A stretch of DNA of 14,149 bases, taken from contig JBNKLG010000076.1 of NCBI GenBank assembly GCA_050292235.1, positions 1 through 14,149 on the forward strand, given 5' to 3'. The notes beneath the pieces are model-generated. The model saw nothing but the letters and a program-made list of their open reading frames with translations, did no database searches and was not told where the DNA came from. The translations under genes were made by a program, and so were the position numbers. Below are positions 1 to 6,856 of this stretch, in pieces (the stretch's first letter is position 1; the number at the start of each line of letters is the position of its first letter). This DNA is from JBNKLG01 sp050292235. GTDB lineage: Bacteria; Pseudomonadota; Gammaproteobacteria; Chromatiales; Chromatiaceae.

Positions 1-132
1 CATGACCCTGGCGTGGCCCAGATGGCAGTAGTCGTAGACCGTCATGCCGCACACGTAGAGGCTCACCTTGCCAGGGAAGCTTGGGGTAAAAAGCTCTTTG
101 CGCCGATTAAGATCGTTATAGAGGTTCAACAT
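1..132 (-). CDS. cysS: Cysteinyl-tRNA synthetase, N-terminal 44 residues (partial at window start)
   Basis: Class I aminoacyl-tRNA synthetase that charges tRNA-Cys with cysteine in the cytoplasm. Only the first 44 codons lie in the window; the rest continues off the left edge. The visible part carries the family signature: a YVCGMTVYD block with Cys28, the expected first zinc ligand, followed by HLGH at 37-40, the HIGH-type ATP-binding motif. Both fall at the same residue numbers as I recall for E. coli CysS, which supports the ATG whose first base is at 132. A weak TAGG-like ribosome site lies upstream. It is divergent from the cyclophilin operon, with cysS beside peptidyl-prolyl isomerase genes as in many gammaproteobacteria. 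Identity is near certain from the motif spacing; completeness cannot be judged. Confidence 0.95.
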   Translation of the reverse strand, partial: MLNLYNDLNRRKELFTPSFPGKVSLYVCGMTVYDYCHLGHARVM

Positions 133-162
133 CAGATAGGCCTACCAAATACCAAGCTCCCT

Positions 163-191
163 ATGTTAACCAGAACTCCCGTCCTGACCAA
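163..191 (-). promoter_or_regulatory. Candidate sigma70 promoter for cysS
   Basis: On the minus strand TTGGTC (186-191) and TAACAT (163-168) are separated by exactly 17 bp. The predicted transcript would start near 155 and give a leader of about 23 nt before the cysS ATG. Each hexamer matches the consensus at only four positions, so this is a position-supported guess. Confidence 0.3.
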
Positions 192-217
192 AACCGCCTG
201 CCCCTTTGGACAGAGCC

Positions 218-226
218 TGTTATCAT
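218..226 (+). promoter_or_regulatory. Candidate extended -10 promoter for the cyclophilin operon
   Basis: TGTTATCAT gives an extended -10 (TG, one base, then TATCAT, five of six consensus bases). It lies 34 bp upstream of the ATG at 260. No convincing -35 sits at 16-18 bp spacing, which is tolerated for extended -10 promoters. It is the best promoter candidate in the cysS/ppi divergent gap. Confidence 0.35.
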
Positions 227-259
227 GATCGACTTCTTTCTATTGATAGGGAACCCTCA

Positions 260-829
260 ATGCGCCGACTTTCCATTGCCCTTTTCTGCTGGCTAACCCT
301 TGCCGCCTTTGGTGTTCAGGCAGAGGCCATCCAGGTCAAGATGACCACCAGCCTGGGTGCTGTAACGATTGAATTAGACAGCGCCAAGGCTCCCAAATCC
401 GTTGCCAACTTTTTGCGCTATGTGGACGAAGGCTTTTATGACAACACCATCTTCCACCGGGTCATCCCTGATTTTATGATCCAGGGCGGCGGCTTCGCCA
501 CCAATCTGCAGCAAAAAGAGACCCACGCCCCCATCGATAATGAGGCCGACAACGGACTGAAAAACAGCCGCGGCACCATCGCCATGGCCCGCACCGGTGA
601 CCCCCATTCGGCTACGGCGCAATTTTTCATCAATCACAAGGATAACGATTTTCTCGATCACAGCGGCAAAACCCCCAGAGGCTGGGGCTATGCAGTCTTT
701 GGTCACGTTATCCAAGGGATGAATGTGGTTGACAAGATCGCCACCACACCCACCCGAAACCGGGGTGGCGCATTCCAAAATACGCCCTCATCCCCGGTCA
801 TCATCCAATCCATTCGACGTGTTCAATAA
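260..829 (+). CDS. Secreted cyclophilin-type peptidyl-prolyl cis-trans isomerase (PpiA-like)
   Basis: Catalyses cis-trans isomerisation of X-Pro bonds, here probably in the periplasm. The 189-residue product starts with a classic Sec signal peptide (MRR, a hydrophobic core at about 5-18, and a VQAEA cleavage region near 21-23). The cyclophilin domain follows: FHRV at 65-68 with catalytic Arg67, the MIQGGG block at 73-78, QFFIN at 121-125 and GWGYAVFG around 141-148. I chose the ATG at 260 over an in-frame upstream start at 206 because it opens the signal peptide and has a TAGGGA ribosome site about 8 bp upstream. It ends 10 bp before the cytoplasmic cyclophilin gene, and the two are clear paralogues. 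Trp142 sits where E. coli PpiA, as I recall it, has Phe. Family assignment is secure; periplasmic location is inferred from the signal peptide. Confidence 0.93.
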   Translation: MRRLSIALFCWLTLAAFGVQAEAIQVKMTTSLGAVTIELDSAKAPKSVANFLRYVDEGFYDNTIFHRVIPDFMIQGGGFATNLQQKETHAPIDNEADNGLKNSRGTIAMARTGDPHSATAQFFINHKDNDFLDHSGKTPRGWGYAVFGHVIQGMNVVDKIATTPTRNRGGAFQNTPSSPVIIQSIRRVQ

Positions 830-839
830 AGAGGTCAAC

Positions 840-1340
840 ATGAGTCAGATTCGATTCACCACCAGCCTGGGCGACATCCTGCTAGAGCTGGACAGCGAGA
901 AAGCCCCCAACACCTGCGCCAACTTTGTGCAGTATGTGGAAGAGGGTCATTTCAATGACACCATCTTCCACCGCGTGATCAACAACTTCATGATCCAGGG
1001 CGGCGGTTTCATGGCCGACATGATGCAGAAGGCCACCCGCGATCCGATTGAGAACGAGGCCAACAACGGCCTCTCCAACCTGACCGGTACCATCGCCATG
1101 GCCCGCACCATGGATCCCCATTCGGCCTCGGCCCAGTTCTTCATCAACGTCTCCGACAACAAATTTCTCGACTATCCCGGACAGGATGGCTGGGGCTACT
1201 GCGTCTTCGGCAAGGTAATTGAGGGTATGGATGTGGTCAACCAGATCAAAGGTGTAGACACCACCACCCGCGCCGGCCATCAGGATGTCCCGGTCGAGCC
1301 CATTCTGGTTCAGTCTGCTACCATCGAAGTTACTGCGTAG
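840..1340 (+). CDS. ppiB: Cytoplasmic cyclophilin peptidyl-prolyl cis-trans isomerase B
   Basis: A 166-residue cyclophilin without a signal peptide, so a cytoplasmic proline isomerase that assists protein folding. Motifs in order: FHRV at 43-46 with catalytic Arg45, MIQGGG at 51-56, AMARTMDPHSASAQFFIN at about 86-103, and GWGYCVFG at 117-124 with the Trp typical of PpiB. Length matches the usual 164-167 residues. The ATG at 840 is preceded by AAAGAGG at good spacing; an in-frame longer reading from 723 would overlap the upstream gene and adds a non-homologous head, so it is rejected. It is co-transcribed with the secreted paralogue (10-bp gap) and lpxH (11 bp to its start). The ppiB-lpxH neighbourhood is known from pseudomonads and related bacteria. 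Confidence 0.95.
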   Translation: MSQIRFTTSLGDILLELDSEKAPNTCANFVQYVEEGHFNDTIFHRVINNFMIQGGGFMADMMQKATRDPIENEANNGLSNLTGTIAMARTMDPHSASAQFFINVSDNKFLDYPGQDGWGYCVFGKVIEGMDVVNQIKGVDTTTRAGHQDVPVEPILVQSATIEVTA

Positions 1341-1351
1341 AGGCCAGCTTG

Positions 1352-2062
1352 GTGCGCCTCTTCATCGCCGATGTGCATTTGAGCGAGGCGCGCCCCGATA
1401 TCAGCCAGCATTTCCTCGATTTTCTTGGTAACAAGGCTGCAGGGGCGGAAGCGCTCTATATTCTGGGTGATCTGTTCGACGCCTGGATCGGCGACGATCT
1501 CGATAGCCCCTTTGCCAACGGGATGCGTCAGGCTCTGGCAAAGCTGAGCCAGCACGGCACTGCGCTTTTTCTACAGCACGGCAACCGCGACTTTCTCCTG
1601 GGATCAGCCTTTGCCAAAAGCTGTGGTGCCCAACTCCTGGCAGAAAGCCACTCCCTTGAGCTCGGTCCGCATCGTGCCTTATTGCTACATGGCGACCTGC
1701 TCTGTACCGATGATCGGGAGTATCAGCAGGCCCGCCAACTCCTCCGCAGCCCGGATTTCATCGCCGACTTTCTGCGCCGCCCCATTCCTGAGCGGCTGCA
1801 ACTGGCCGCCGAATACCGACGCCGCAGCGGAGAGGTCACCTCCCTCAAGGCCCAGGACATCATGGATGTCAATGCCGATACCCTGGAAAACTATCGCCAG
1901 CAACATCAGGTCAACCTCGTCATCCACGGCCACACCCATCGACCAGGCGTCTATCCCTTCGAGGGTGGAGAACGCATCGTGCTAGGCGATTGGCAGCCCC
2001 AGGGAACCCGCTATCTCCAAGTGGACGACAGCGGCCAATACCAGCTGAAAGCCTATCCATGA
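1352..2062 (+). CDS. lpxH: UDP-2,3-diacylglucosamine diphosphatase (lipid A biosynthesis)
   Basis: Hydrolyses UDP-2,3-diacylglucosamine to lipid X and UMP, the fourth step of lipid A synthesis, as a peripheral protein at the inner membrane. This is a calcineurin-like metallophosphoesterase of 236-237 residues (E. coli about 240). Counting from the TTG at 1349, the metal-binding set is complete: Asp8-x-His10 in the IADVHL block, Asp41 in GDLFD, Asn79 in GNRDF, His114 in LLHGD, and His195-x-His197 in the HGHTHRPG block. No ATG fits. The GTG at 1352 is about 8 bp after AGAGG and is preferred; the TTG at 1349 is only 5 bp from it and adds one residue. The gene follows ppiB by 11 bp, and its TGA overlaps the ATG of the next gene, so expression is probably coupled. 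Its presence implies an LPS-bearing Gram-negative cell. Confidence 0.94.
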   Translation: MRLFIADVHLSEARPDISQHFLDFLGNKAAGAEALYILGDLFDAWIGDDLDSPFANGMRQALAKLSQHGTALFLQHGNRDFLLGSAFAKSCGAQLLAESHSLELGPHRALLLHGDLLCTDDREYQQARQLLRSPDFIADFLRRPIPERLQLAAEYRRRSGEVTSLKAQDIMDVNADTLENYRQQHQVNLVIHGHTHRPGVYPFEGGERIVLGDWQPQGTRYLQVDDSGQYQLKAYP

Positions 2063-2901
2063 AACGCCCTATCCTCATTACCGGCTGCTCCTCCGGCATC
2101 GGTCTCTGCGTCGCTCGCGGCCTGCGGGCACGGGGTTACCATGTTTTTGCCTCAGCCCGCCAGGAAAGTGACGTGGCCCGTCTAAATGAAGAAGGCCTGG
2201 AGTGCCTGCAACTGAACGTAGATGACAGCGACAGCATCCAGCAGGCCTTCGACACCCTGATGGAGCGCACCCAGGGCCGACTCTACGCTCTGTTCAATAA
2301 TGGGGCCTACGGACAACCTGGTGCCGTCGAAGATCTCAGTCGCGCAACCCTTCGAGCACAACTGGAGACCAATCTACTGGGCTGGCACGAGCTGACCAAT
2401 CTAGCACTAAAACCCATGCTGAAACAGGGCGAAGGCCGCATCATCCACAACAGCTCCATCCTGGGCTTTGTGGCCATGCCCTATCGTGGCGCCTATAACT
2501 GCTCAAAATTTGCCCTGGAAGGGCTAAGCGATACCCTTCGTCTGGAACTGCGGGGCACTGGCGTTCATCTCTCAATGATCGAACCAGGGCCGATCCTCAG
2601 CCGGTTTCGTGACAATGCCTATGAGAAATATCGTCAGCATATTGACGCCGAACAGAGTCGCCACCGACAAAAATATCGACGCATGGAAAACCGCCTGAAC
2701 AAAGCTGGCGCTGCAGCCCCCTTCACCCTACCACCCGAAGCGGTGCTTAAAAAGGTCATTCACGCCCTGGAGAGTCCGAAACCCAAAGCTCGTTATGGCG
2801 TCACCTTCCCCACTCACCTATTCAGGGTACTCAAACGTTTGCTGCCGACCTGGGCCTTAGACTGGGCGTTGATTCAGGCCTCAGAAAAAGGCGATCGTTA
2901 G
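2059..2901 (+). CDS. Short-chain dehydrogenase/reductase, YbbO-like
   Basis: NAD(P)-dependent oxidoreductase of the classical SDR family, 280 residues. It shows the Rossmann cofactor motif TGCSSGIG at 8-15, NNG at 80-82, the structural/catalytic Asn105, a Ser at 132/133, and the Tyr146-x3-Lys150 pair in YNCSK. The IEPGP block at 174-178 and the C-terminal pattern (PEAV, KPKARY, LKRLLP) resemble E. coli YbbO, reported as an NADP-dependent aldehyde reductase. The substrate cannot be read from the sequence. The ATG at 2059 overlaps the lpxH stop in an ATGA arrangement, indicating translational coupling and the same operon. An in-frame upstream start at 1990 lies inside lpxH and only adds a non-SDR head. 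A hairpin terminator follows the stop within about 10 bp. Confidence 0.9.
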   Translation: MKRPILITGCSSGIGLCVARGLRARGYHVFASARQESDVARLNEEGLECLQLNVDDSDSIQQAFDTLMERTQGRLYALFNNGAYGQPGAVEDLSRATLRAQLETNLLGWHELTNLALKPMLKQGEGRIIHNSSILGFVAMPYRGAYNCSKFALEGLSDTLRLELRGTGVHLSMIEPGPILSRFRDNAYEKYRQHIDAEQSRHRQKYRRMENRLNKAGAAAPFTLPPEAVLKKVIHALESPKPKARYGVTFPTHLFRVLKRLLPTWALDWALIQASEKGDR

Positions 2902-2906
2902 GCCAT

Positions 2907-2940
2907 AAAAAACCGCGAAGGTGCAAACCCCGCGGTTTTT
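2907..2940. terminator. Bidirectional rho-independent terminator between convergent genes
   Basis: AAAAACCGCG (2908-2917) pairs with CGCGGTTTTT (2931-2940) around a 13-nt loop. A T tract closes the plus-strand side and the A tract becomes a T tract on the minus strand, so it can end both the ppi-lpxH-SDR operon and the mepK-like gene, whose stop is at 2960. Confidence 0.88.
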
Positions 2941-2959
2941 ATCTATCGAGAAAATGAAC

Positions 2960-3781
2960 TTACCAGCGACGAACGCGCCCCGTATCCATGTGCACAAAAC
3001 GGGAACTGGGATAATAGCCCACGCCACCGGAATGCAGAGAGAGCGCAGCAAGACGAATCCTGCTCAAATCCTGTCCAGGTACACGAATATCGATGGCCTT
3101 GCCAGACATGTGCAGACTACGGCGAGCAACACCATGACCCTGGCGACGCAACAAAGCGTTGGTTTTAGGAGAGCGGTAACCGGAAATCACATGGTAGGGC
3201 TGACTGAAACCCATCTTCTGGCGAACCACAAAAAGCTGATCCAAAAGGCGGGGGTCCATTCTGGTCACATCATCGGTACGGTGATCCCGCAGGTGATGAT
3301 TGACTTCAGCAAGGGCATCCTTCAAATAGCGACCATGCTCCCAGTAAGTGACCTTGAGCTTTTCCCCGGTATGCGTATTCAGGAAGGAGAGGTAGCGGGC
3401 ATCGTGGCTGTGGCTTCGACGGCTTTTTTTGCCGATCAGGCGACTAAAGAAGCCAGGTTTCTCTTCGGGTTCCTGCACAGAACGGCGGACCACCCGGCTG
3501 GGAGGGTTTTTCGCCGCTTCCTGGCGGGCCAACGCACGCTGATGAGCCGCTTCAATTTTGGCCTTTTCTTCCTGCTGACGTCGTCCCTCTACCAGGCGAC
3601 GGGTTTTTTCAGCCTCAACGGTATCCCGCCACATGGCCTGAAAATCACCACTTAACATGTCGACCAGACTACAGCCGCTTAAACTCAAGGCTGAACCTGC
3701 CGCCAAAGTTCCTAAAAAAAGACGACGAGAAGGCGTAATAATTAGGCCATCTTCGTTTGAATCATCTTCGAATTCAGACAT
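2960..3781 (-). CDS. MepK/YcbK-family (DUF882, M15-like) peptidoglycan endopeptidase, predicted Tat lipoprotein
   Basis: Predicted zinc-dependent murein endopeptidase acting in the periplasm. E. coli MepK, the closest relative I recognise, cleaves 3-3 (mDAP-mDAP) cross-links. The catalytic domain spans about 128-273: NTHTGE, the SGYRS block at 200-204, metal ligands His224 and Asp231 in the SLHMSGKAIDIRV region, then GGVGYYP and His264 in the VHMDTG block. The 273 residues exceed the roughly 180 of E. coli MepK because of a charged, Lys/Arg/Glu/Gln-rich segment at about 55-125, probably a helical spacer. The N-terminus has a twin-arginine motif SRRLFLG at 18-24 and a lipobox ending at Cys37, suggesting a Tat-exported lipoprotein. 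An AAAGGTG ribosome site precedes the ATG. It lies 81 bp downstream of the L,D-transpeptidase gene, matching the ycbB-ycbK pair of E. coli. Confidence 0.9.
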   Translation of the reverse strand: MSEFEDDSNEDGLIITPSRRLFLGTLAAGSALSLSGCSLVDMLSGDFQAMWRDTVEAEKTRRLVEGRRQQEEKAKIEAAHQRALARQEAAKNPPSRVVRRSVQEPEEKPGFFSRLIGKKSRRSHSHDARYLSFLNTHTGEKLKVTYWEHGRYLKDALAEVNHHLRDHRTDDVTRMDPRLLDQLFVVRQKMGFSQPYHVISGYRSPKTNALLRRQGHGVARRSLHMSGKAIDIRVPGQDLSRIRLAALSLHSGGVGYYPSSRFVHMDTGRVRRW

Positions 3782-3862
3782 TTACACACCTTTTCTGAAC
3801 AAGATTCTCGAGGTAGCTTTGGACTTAATAGTAAAACACCATAACAGTAAATTCAAGGCAAT

Positions 3863-5575
3863 TTAATCAGTTACTTGAGAAATATAACTAAAGAGCTTAT
3901 TTCTTTCATAAATGTCATCCCTAAAATTCACCTCACCCTCAGCATCCACCCAGGCAGTAAAGTAACCCAAATAGACTGGTACTTTTTCAGGCAGTTTGAC
4001 TGACTTAGTCTCTTCCGCATCAATATCCATCCTGATCGTTTCACGCCCCGCCTCAGGGTCATTCTTGTCAAGCAACAAGCCTGCCAACTTATAGGGATTT
4101 TGAACGCGAATACAACCATGGCTAAAAGCACGCTCTGTACGAGCAAAATAACGCTTACTGGGCGTATCGTGCAGATAGATAGCATGCTTACTGGGCATCT
4201 CGAATTTCAACTGCCCCAGGGCATTTTTCTCACCTGACCCCTGACGGATCAGATAGGGAAATTCTTCTGGATTATTGCTGTAGTAGTCCCAATCCACCTC
4301 ATCCGGATAAATCTCTTCCCGGGTATCACGCCACAGAATCTGGTAGCCGTTGCGTTGAAAAAAATCCGGATTCCGCAACTGCTTGGGTATCAGCTCTTTG
4401 GCGGCAATTTTGGTTGGGACATGCCATTTGGGATTGACCGTCAATACAGAGATATTGCTTGAAATCGAGGGACTGTGATGTTTTTTATCACCCACCACCA
4501 CCCGGGTCTGCCAAACCACCCGACCGTCTTCGTAAAGATAGAGCTCAAACGCTGGCAAATTGACGATCAGGTAGCGCACACCCAAATCACGGGGTAACCA
4601 GCGCCACCGTTCCATAGAGGCCAAGATGCTACGCATCCGATCCTCAACCGGAATGTTCAATATGCTACGCGTATGGGGACCAACAACCCCATCCTCCTCC
4701 AGCCCGTTATTGCGCTGAAAATGCTTTACCGCTGCCACCAGGTCGGCGTCATAGTGGGTCGAATCGCTTTCACCCACTCTATCACCAAACTCTGCCCGTA
4801 ACCGTACTCGCAACCGGGGAACGCTGGCATGGCGCATCCCTGGCTTAAGACTCGGCATTGAGGAAGGCAAGGTCGACCAGCCACCGTACCCAGCAATCGC
4901 CGCATAATGCCGATAGGCCTGACGCAAACCTTTGTAGCCAGGGCGCTGTGGCTCAAGACCATCCAACAAAACAGGAATATCAGTCGACACCCCCAACCTA
5001 CTCAGAAAAGATGCCAGGTCAAAACGCCGCGCTTTGATACTCCAACCCTTGTCGATCTTCTTAGGCTGGTATCGACCTACCGACAAAACCCGCGCATAGG
5101 TCAGAAACACCTCAGTAAAATGCAGCTCGTAGGCGGCCTGTTGTTCGCTACCACTGGCGCCCACATTGAAACCTGTAAAGGTCAGCAAATCCCGATGTGT
5201 CAGCCCGGTCCCCAAATCTTTAGTCATGCGATCGATCAAGGTATTGACCAGAGGTTTCGGATGATCTCCCTCAATCCACAACGGCTTGAAATCCCGTTCG
5301 GCGTAAAAAGCCTGCAACGCTTTCCAATCCGCAGTGTCCAGGTGTTCACCCCGTTTACGACCATGCAGCAACTGCCGAATCTGACTGCTGATGGAATCCC
5401 CACCAGAATCCATAGTCCCCAACCCAGCCATGGGATCAAAGGCCGCTCGGACGCCACCAATAGCCGTGAAGGCCAGAATCAGCAATAAAGTCAATCGGAA
5501 ACGGAAGGGGTAACGCATTGGAAACATAAGAAATCGACGTAGATCATGAAGGAGCGGAATAGAGGCTCGTATCAT
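3863..5575 (-). CDS. ldtD: L,D-transpeptidase of the LdtD/YcbB type
   Basis: Forms 3-3 peptidoglycan cross-links between meso-diaminopimelate residues in the periplasm. The 570-residue product has an N-terminal hydrophobic anchor or signal at about 27-40 behind a basic stretch, an N-terminal scaffold region, a peptidoglycan-binding (PG_binding_1) domain at about 255-306 ending in the GVVGPHTR block, and a YkuD catalytic domain. The catalytic signature is complete: His469, then SHGCIR at 485-490 with nucleophile Cys488 and His486. E. coli LdtD is slightly longer (about 615). Start choice: the ATG at 5575 is preceded closely by TGGGGT; in-frame ATGs at 5527 and 5518 lack a visible ribosome site but would leave a more conventional signal peptide. 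The mepK-like gene follows on the same strand, so a cross-link maker and its cutter are probably expressed together. Confidence 0.93.
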   Translation of the reverse strand: MIRASIPLLHDLRRFLMFPMRYPFRFRLTLLLILAFTAIGGVRAAFDPMAGLGTMDSGGDSISSQIRQLLHGRKRGEHLDTADWKALQAFYAERDFKPLWIEGDHPKPLVNTLIDRMTKDLGTGLTHRDLLTFTGFNVGASGSEQQAAYELHFTEVFLTYARVLSVGRYQPKKIDKGWSIKARRFDLASFLSRLGVSTDIPVLLDGLEPQRPGYKGLRQAYRHYAAIAGYGGWSTLPSSMPSLKPGMRHASVPRLRVRLRAEFGDRVGESDSTHYDADLVAAVKHFQRNNGLEEDGVVGPHTRSILNIPVEDRMRSILASMERWRWLPRDLGVRYLIVNLPAFELYLYEDGRVVWQTRVVVGDKKHHSPSISSNISVLTVNPKWHVPTKIAAKELIPKQLRNPDFFQRNGYQILWRDTREEIYPDEVDWDYYSNNPEEFPYLIRQGSGEKNALGQLKFEMPSKHAIYLHDTPSKRYFARTERAFSHGCIRVQNPYKLAGLLLDKNDPEAGRETIRMDIDAEETKSVKLPEKVPVYLGYFTAWVDAEGEVNFRDDIYERNKLFSYISQVTD

Positions 5576-5662
5576 ACCCCAATCATATCTTTAAATGGCT
5601 ATTTATTGGGATTTTCGTTAAAAGCCAAATACTCTTGACGCTGGAACACGACTAACAAAAAA

Positions 5663-5683
5663 GCCCGGGCTATATGCCCGGGC
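5663..5683 (-). terminator. Rho-independent terminator of the VPLPA-CTERM gene pair
   Basis: A perfect GCCCGGGC / GCCCGGGC hairpin with a 5-nt loop is followed on the minus strand by TTTTTTG. It lies about 95 nt after the stop of the gene at 5778-6257 and separates that locus from ldtD downstream. On the plus strand there is no T tract, so it acts on the minus strand. Confidence 0.85.
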
Positions 5684-5777
5684 CTCATATGGCGCATCTT
5701 ACTTACCTAAGCAGAATCAAGGAACCGATCAGACGCCTCTTACGTCCTACCCACCCTACCAGAAAGGTATCACCAAG

Positions 5778-6257
5778 TTATGCACTGCGAAAGCGCCCCA
5801 ACCCAATCAAACCAGCAAAAGCAGAGCCAAATAGCCATACTGCCCCGGGTAGCGGCACAGGCGAAATCACTCCACCTACGGACCATGACGAACTTCCCCC
5901 ATGACGAACAACCAACTGATAGGAGGTCCCACCCAAGAGATCGAAGGGCCCAGTTGAAAAGTAACCACCCTTCCTGCCTTCAGTTCTGTATGAGGCCACA
6001 TCACGACCATTATCTTGCAGTCCGATAAAAAACTCTGCAATGGATCCAGAATAAACACCACTCAATTCGTAACGTCCACTACCCGTCACCATATAGCGCG
6101 CATCCTGTTCAAATCCAACGCCCTCAAGTCCAACGCCGTCTACCGAGAAAGAACCAGAGAAGCTCTGAGCGAGCACTATACTCTCTGCCTTCATCTCAAA
6201 AGCATGTGAAGCGTTCGCAACAAGCAACAAAAGCAAACTACCCAGAACCTTCTTCAT
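5778..6257 (-). CDS. Small secreted protein with VPLPA-CTERM sorting signal (first paralogue)
   Basis: A 159-residue exported protein of unknown function. It has a Sec signal peptide (MKKVLG, a hydrophobic core at 5-17, ASHA cleavage near 19), a glycine/serine-rich probably beta-sandwich body, and a C-terminal tripartite sorting signal: VPLPG at 134-138, a hydrophobic helix at about 139-153, then basic residues before the end. That is the VPLPA-CTERM variant of PEP-CTERM, processed by an exosortase (XrtD-type in the described systems) and linked to surface or matrix export. I chose the ATG at 6257 because AAGGG stands 6 bp upstream and it opens the signal peptide; a longer frame from 6350 has a non-signal head. 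It is paralogous to the neighbour at 6380-6856 (shared SGxYSG and SPVPLPxAVWLFGSAF blocks) and lies 122 bp downstream of it, probably in one operon. Confidence 0.85.
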   Translation of the reverse strand: MKKVLGSLLLLLVANASHAFEMKAESIVLAQSFSGSFSVDGVGLEGVGFEQDARYMVTGSGRYELSGVYSGSIAEFFIGLQDNGRDVASYRTEGRKGGYFSTGPFDLLGGTSYQLVVRHGGSSSWSVGGVISPVPLPGAVWLFGSAFAGLIGLGRFRSA

Positions 6258-6379
6258 CTCAAACCCTTGTGCTAAAAACATCACTAAACTATAAAAACCA
6301 TCCGCCTTATGGCACAAGGGCCTCGACTTCACCATCGCCCCATACACCACAGGCTTTAAAAGTCACACTAAAGCTGGGG

Positions 6380-6856
6380 TTACCCCCTCAATCTATGGCG
6401 CCCTAGCCCAACCAGGCCGACAAATGCGGAACCAAACAGCCAAACGGCAGCAGGAAGAGGAACTGGAGAAATACTTGCCTGATAATTGAATGCACTGCCA
6501 GCAACTGGCGAATAGAAAAACTGCAACGCATATGAATGACCAGACACCAAAGTAAATGGGCTGAACGAGACAAGATCAGATGCGCCCTGAGCTGATGTCA
6601 CCAGCTCTGCCACGCCAGTCACATCAAAAAGGCTAACAAAAAAGGCATCACCGACGCCCAAAGAATGCATGCCAGAGTATGTTCCGGACAGAGTGAAGGT
6701 GCCATTTCCTGAAACGTTGTGCACATTGGTATAAAACGATCGCGGGGAAACACTCATCCCGACACTACCACTACTGGATCCATCAACCTTCAGTTCATAC
6801 GCGAATGAAGACCCAGTAACGAGCAGGAACAATGCTGCATAAAAAACTCTAATCAT
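6380..6856 (-). CDS. Small secreted protein with VPLPA-CTERM sorting signal (second paralogue)
   Basis: A 158-residue exported protein of unknown function with the same plan as its downstream paralogue: signal peptide (hydrophobic 4-15, cleavage near SSFA-Y at 19/20), a low-charge, Ser/Gly-rich body with TFTLSGTYSG at 53-62, and a C-terminal VPLPA motif at 132-136, hydrophobic helix at about 137-151, and a basic tail (RHRLR). Such signals are recognised by an exosortase that removes the tail and probably transfers the protein to a surface or matrix component. No enzymatic motif is visible; it may be structural or adhesive. AGGAG stands 9 bp upstream of the ATG, a good ribosome site. The gene begins the probable two-gene transcript ending at the 5663-5683 terminator. 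Confidence 0.86.
   Translation of the reverse strand: MIRVFYAALFLLVTGSSFAYELKVDGSSSGSVGMSVSPRSFYTNVHNVSGNGTFTLSGTYSGMHSLGVGDAFFVSLFDVTGVAELVTSAQGASDLVSFSPFTLVSGHSYALQFFYSPVAGSAFNYQASISPVPLPAAVWLFGSAFVGLVGLGRHRLRG

Noticed and set aside
2921..3655. 244-codon plus-strand open frame opposite the mepK-like gene
   Set aside because: It is antisense to a gene with clear catalytic motifs, begins inside the terminator loop, and shows no recognisable domain.
4907..5488. 193-codon plus-strand open frame opposite ldtD
   Set aside because: It lies within the well-supported L,D-transpeptidase gene and has no domain signature.
5576..5600. TATGAT just upstream of the ldtD ATG as a promoter giving a leaderless transcript
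   Set aside because: No -35 match at suitable spacing. A single -10-like hexamer in AT-rich DNA is weak evidence.
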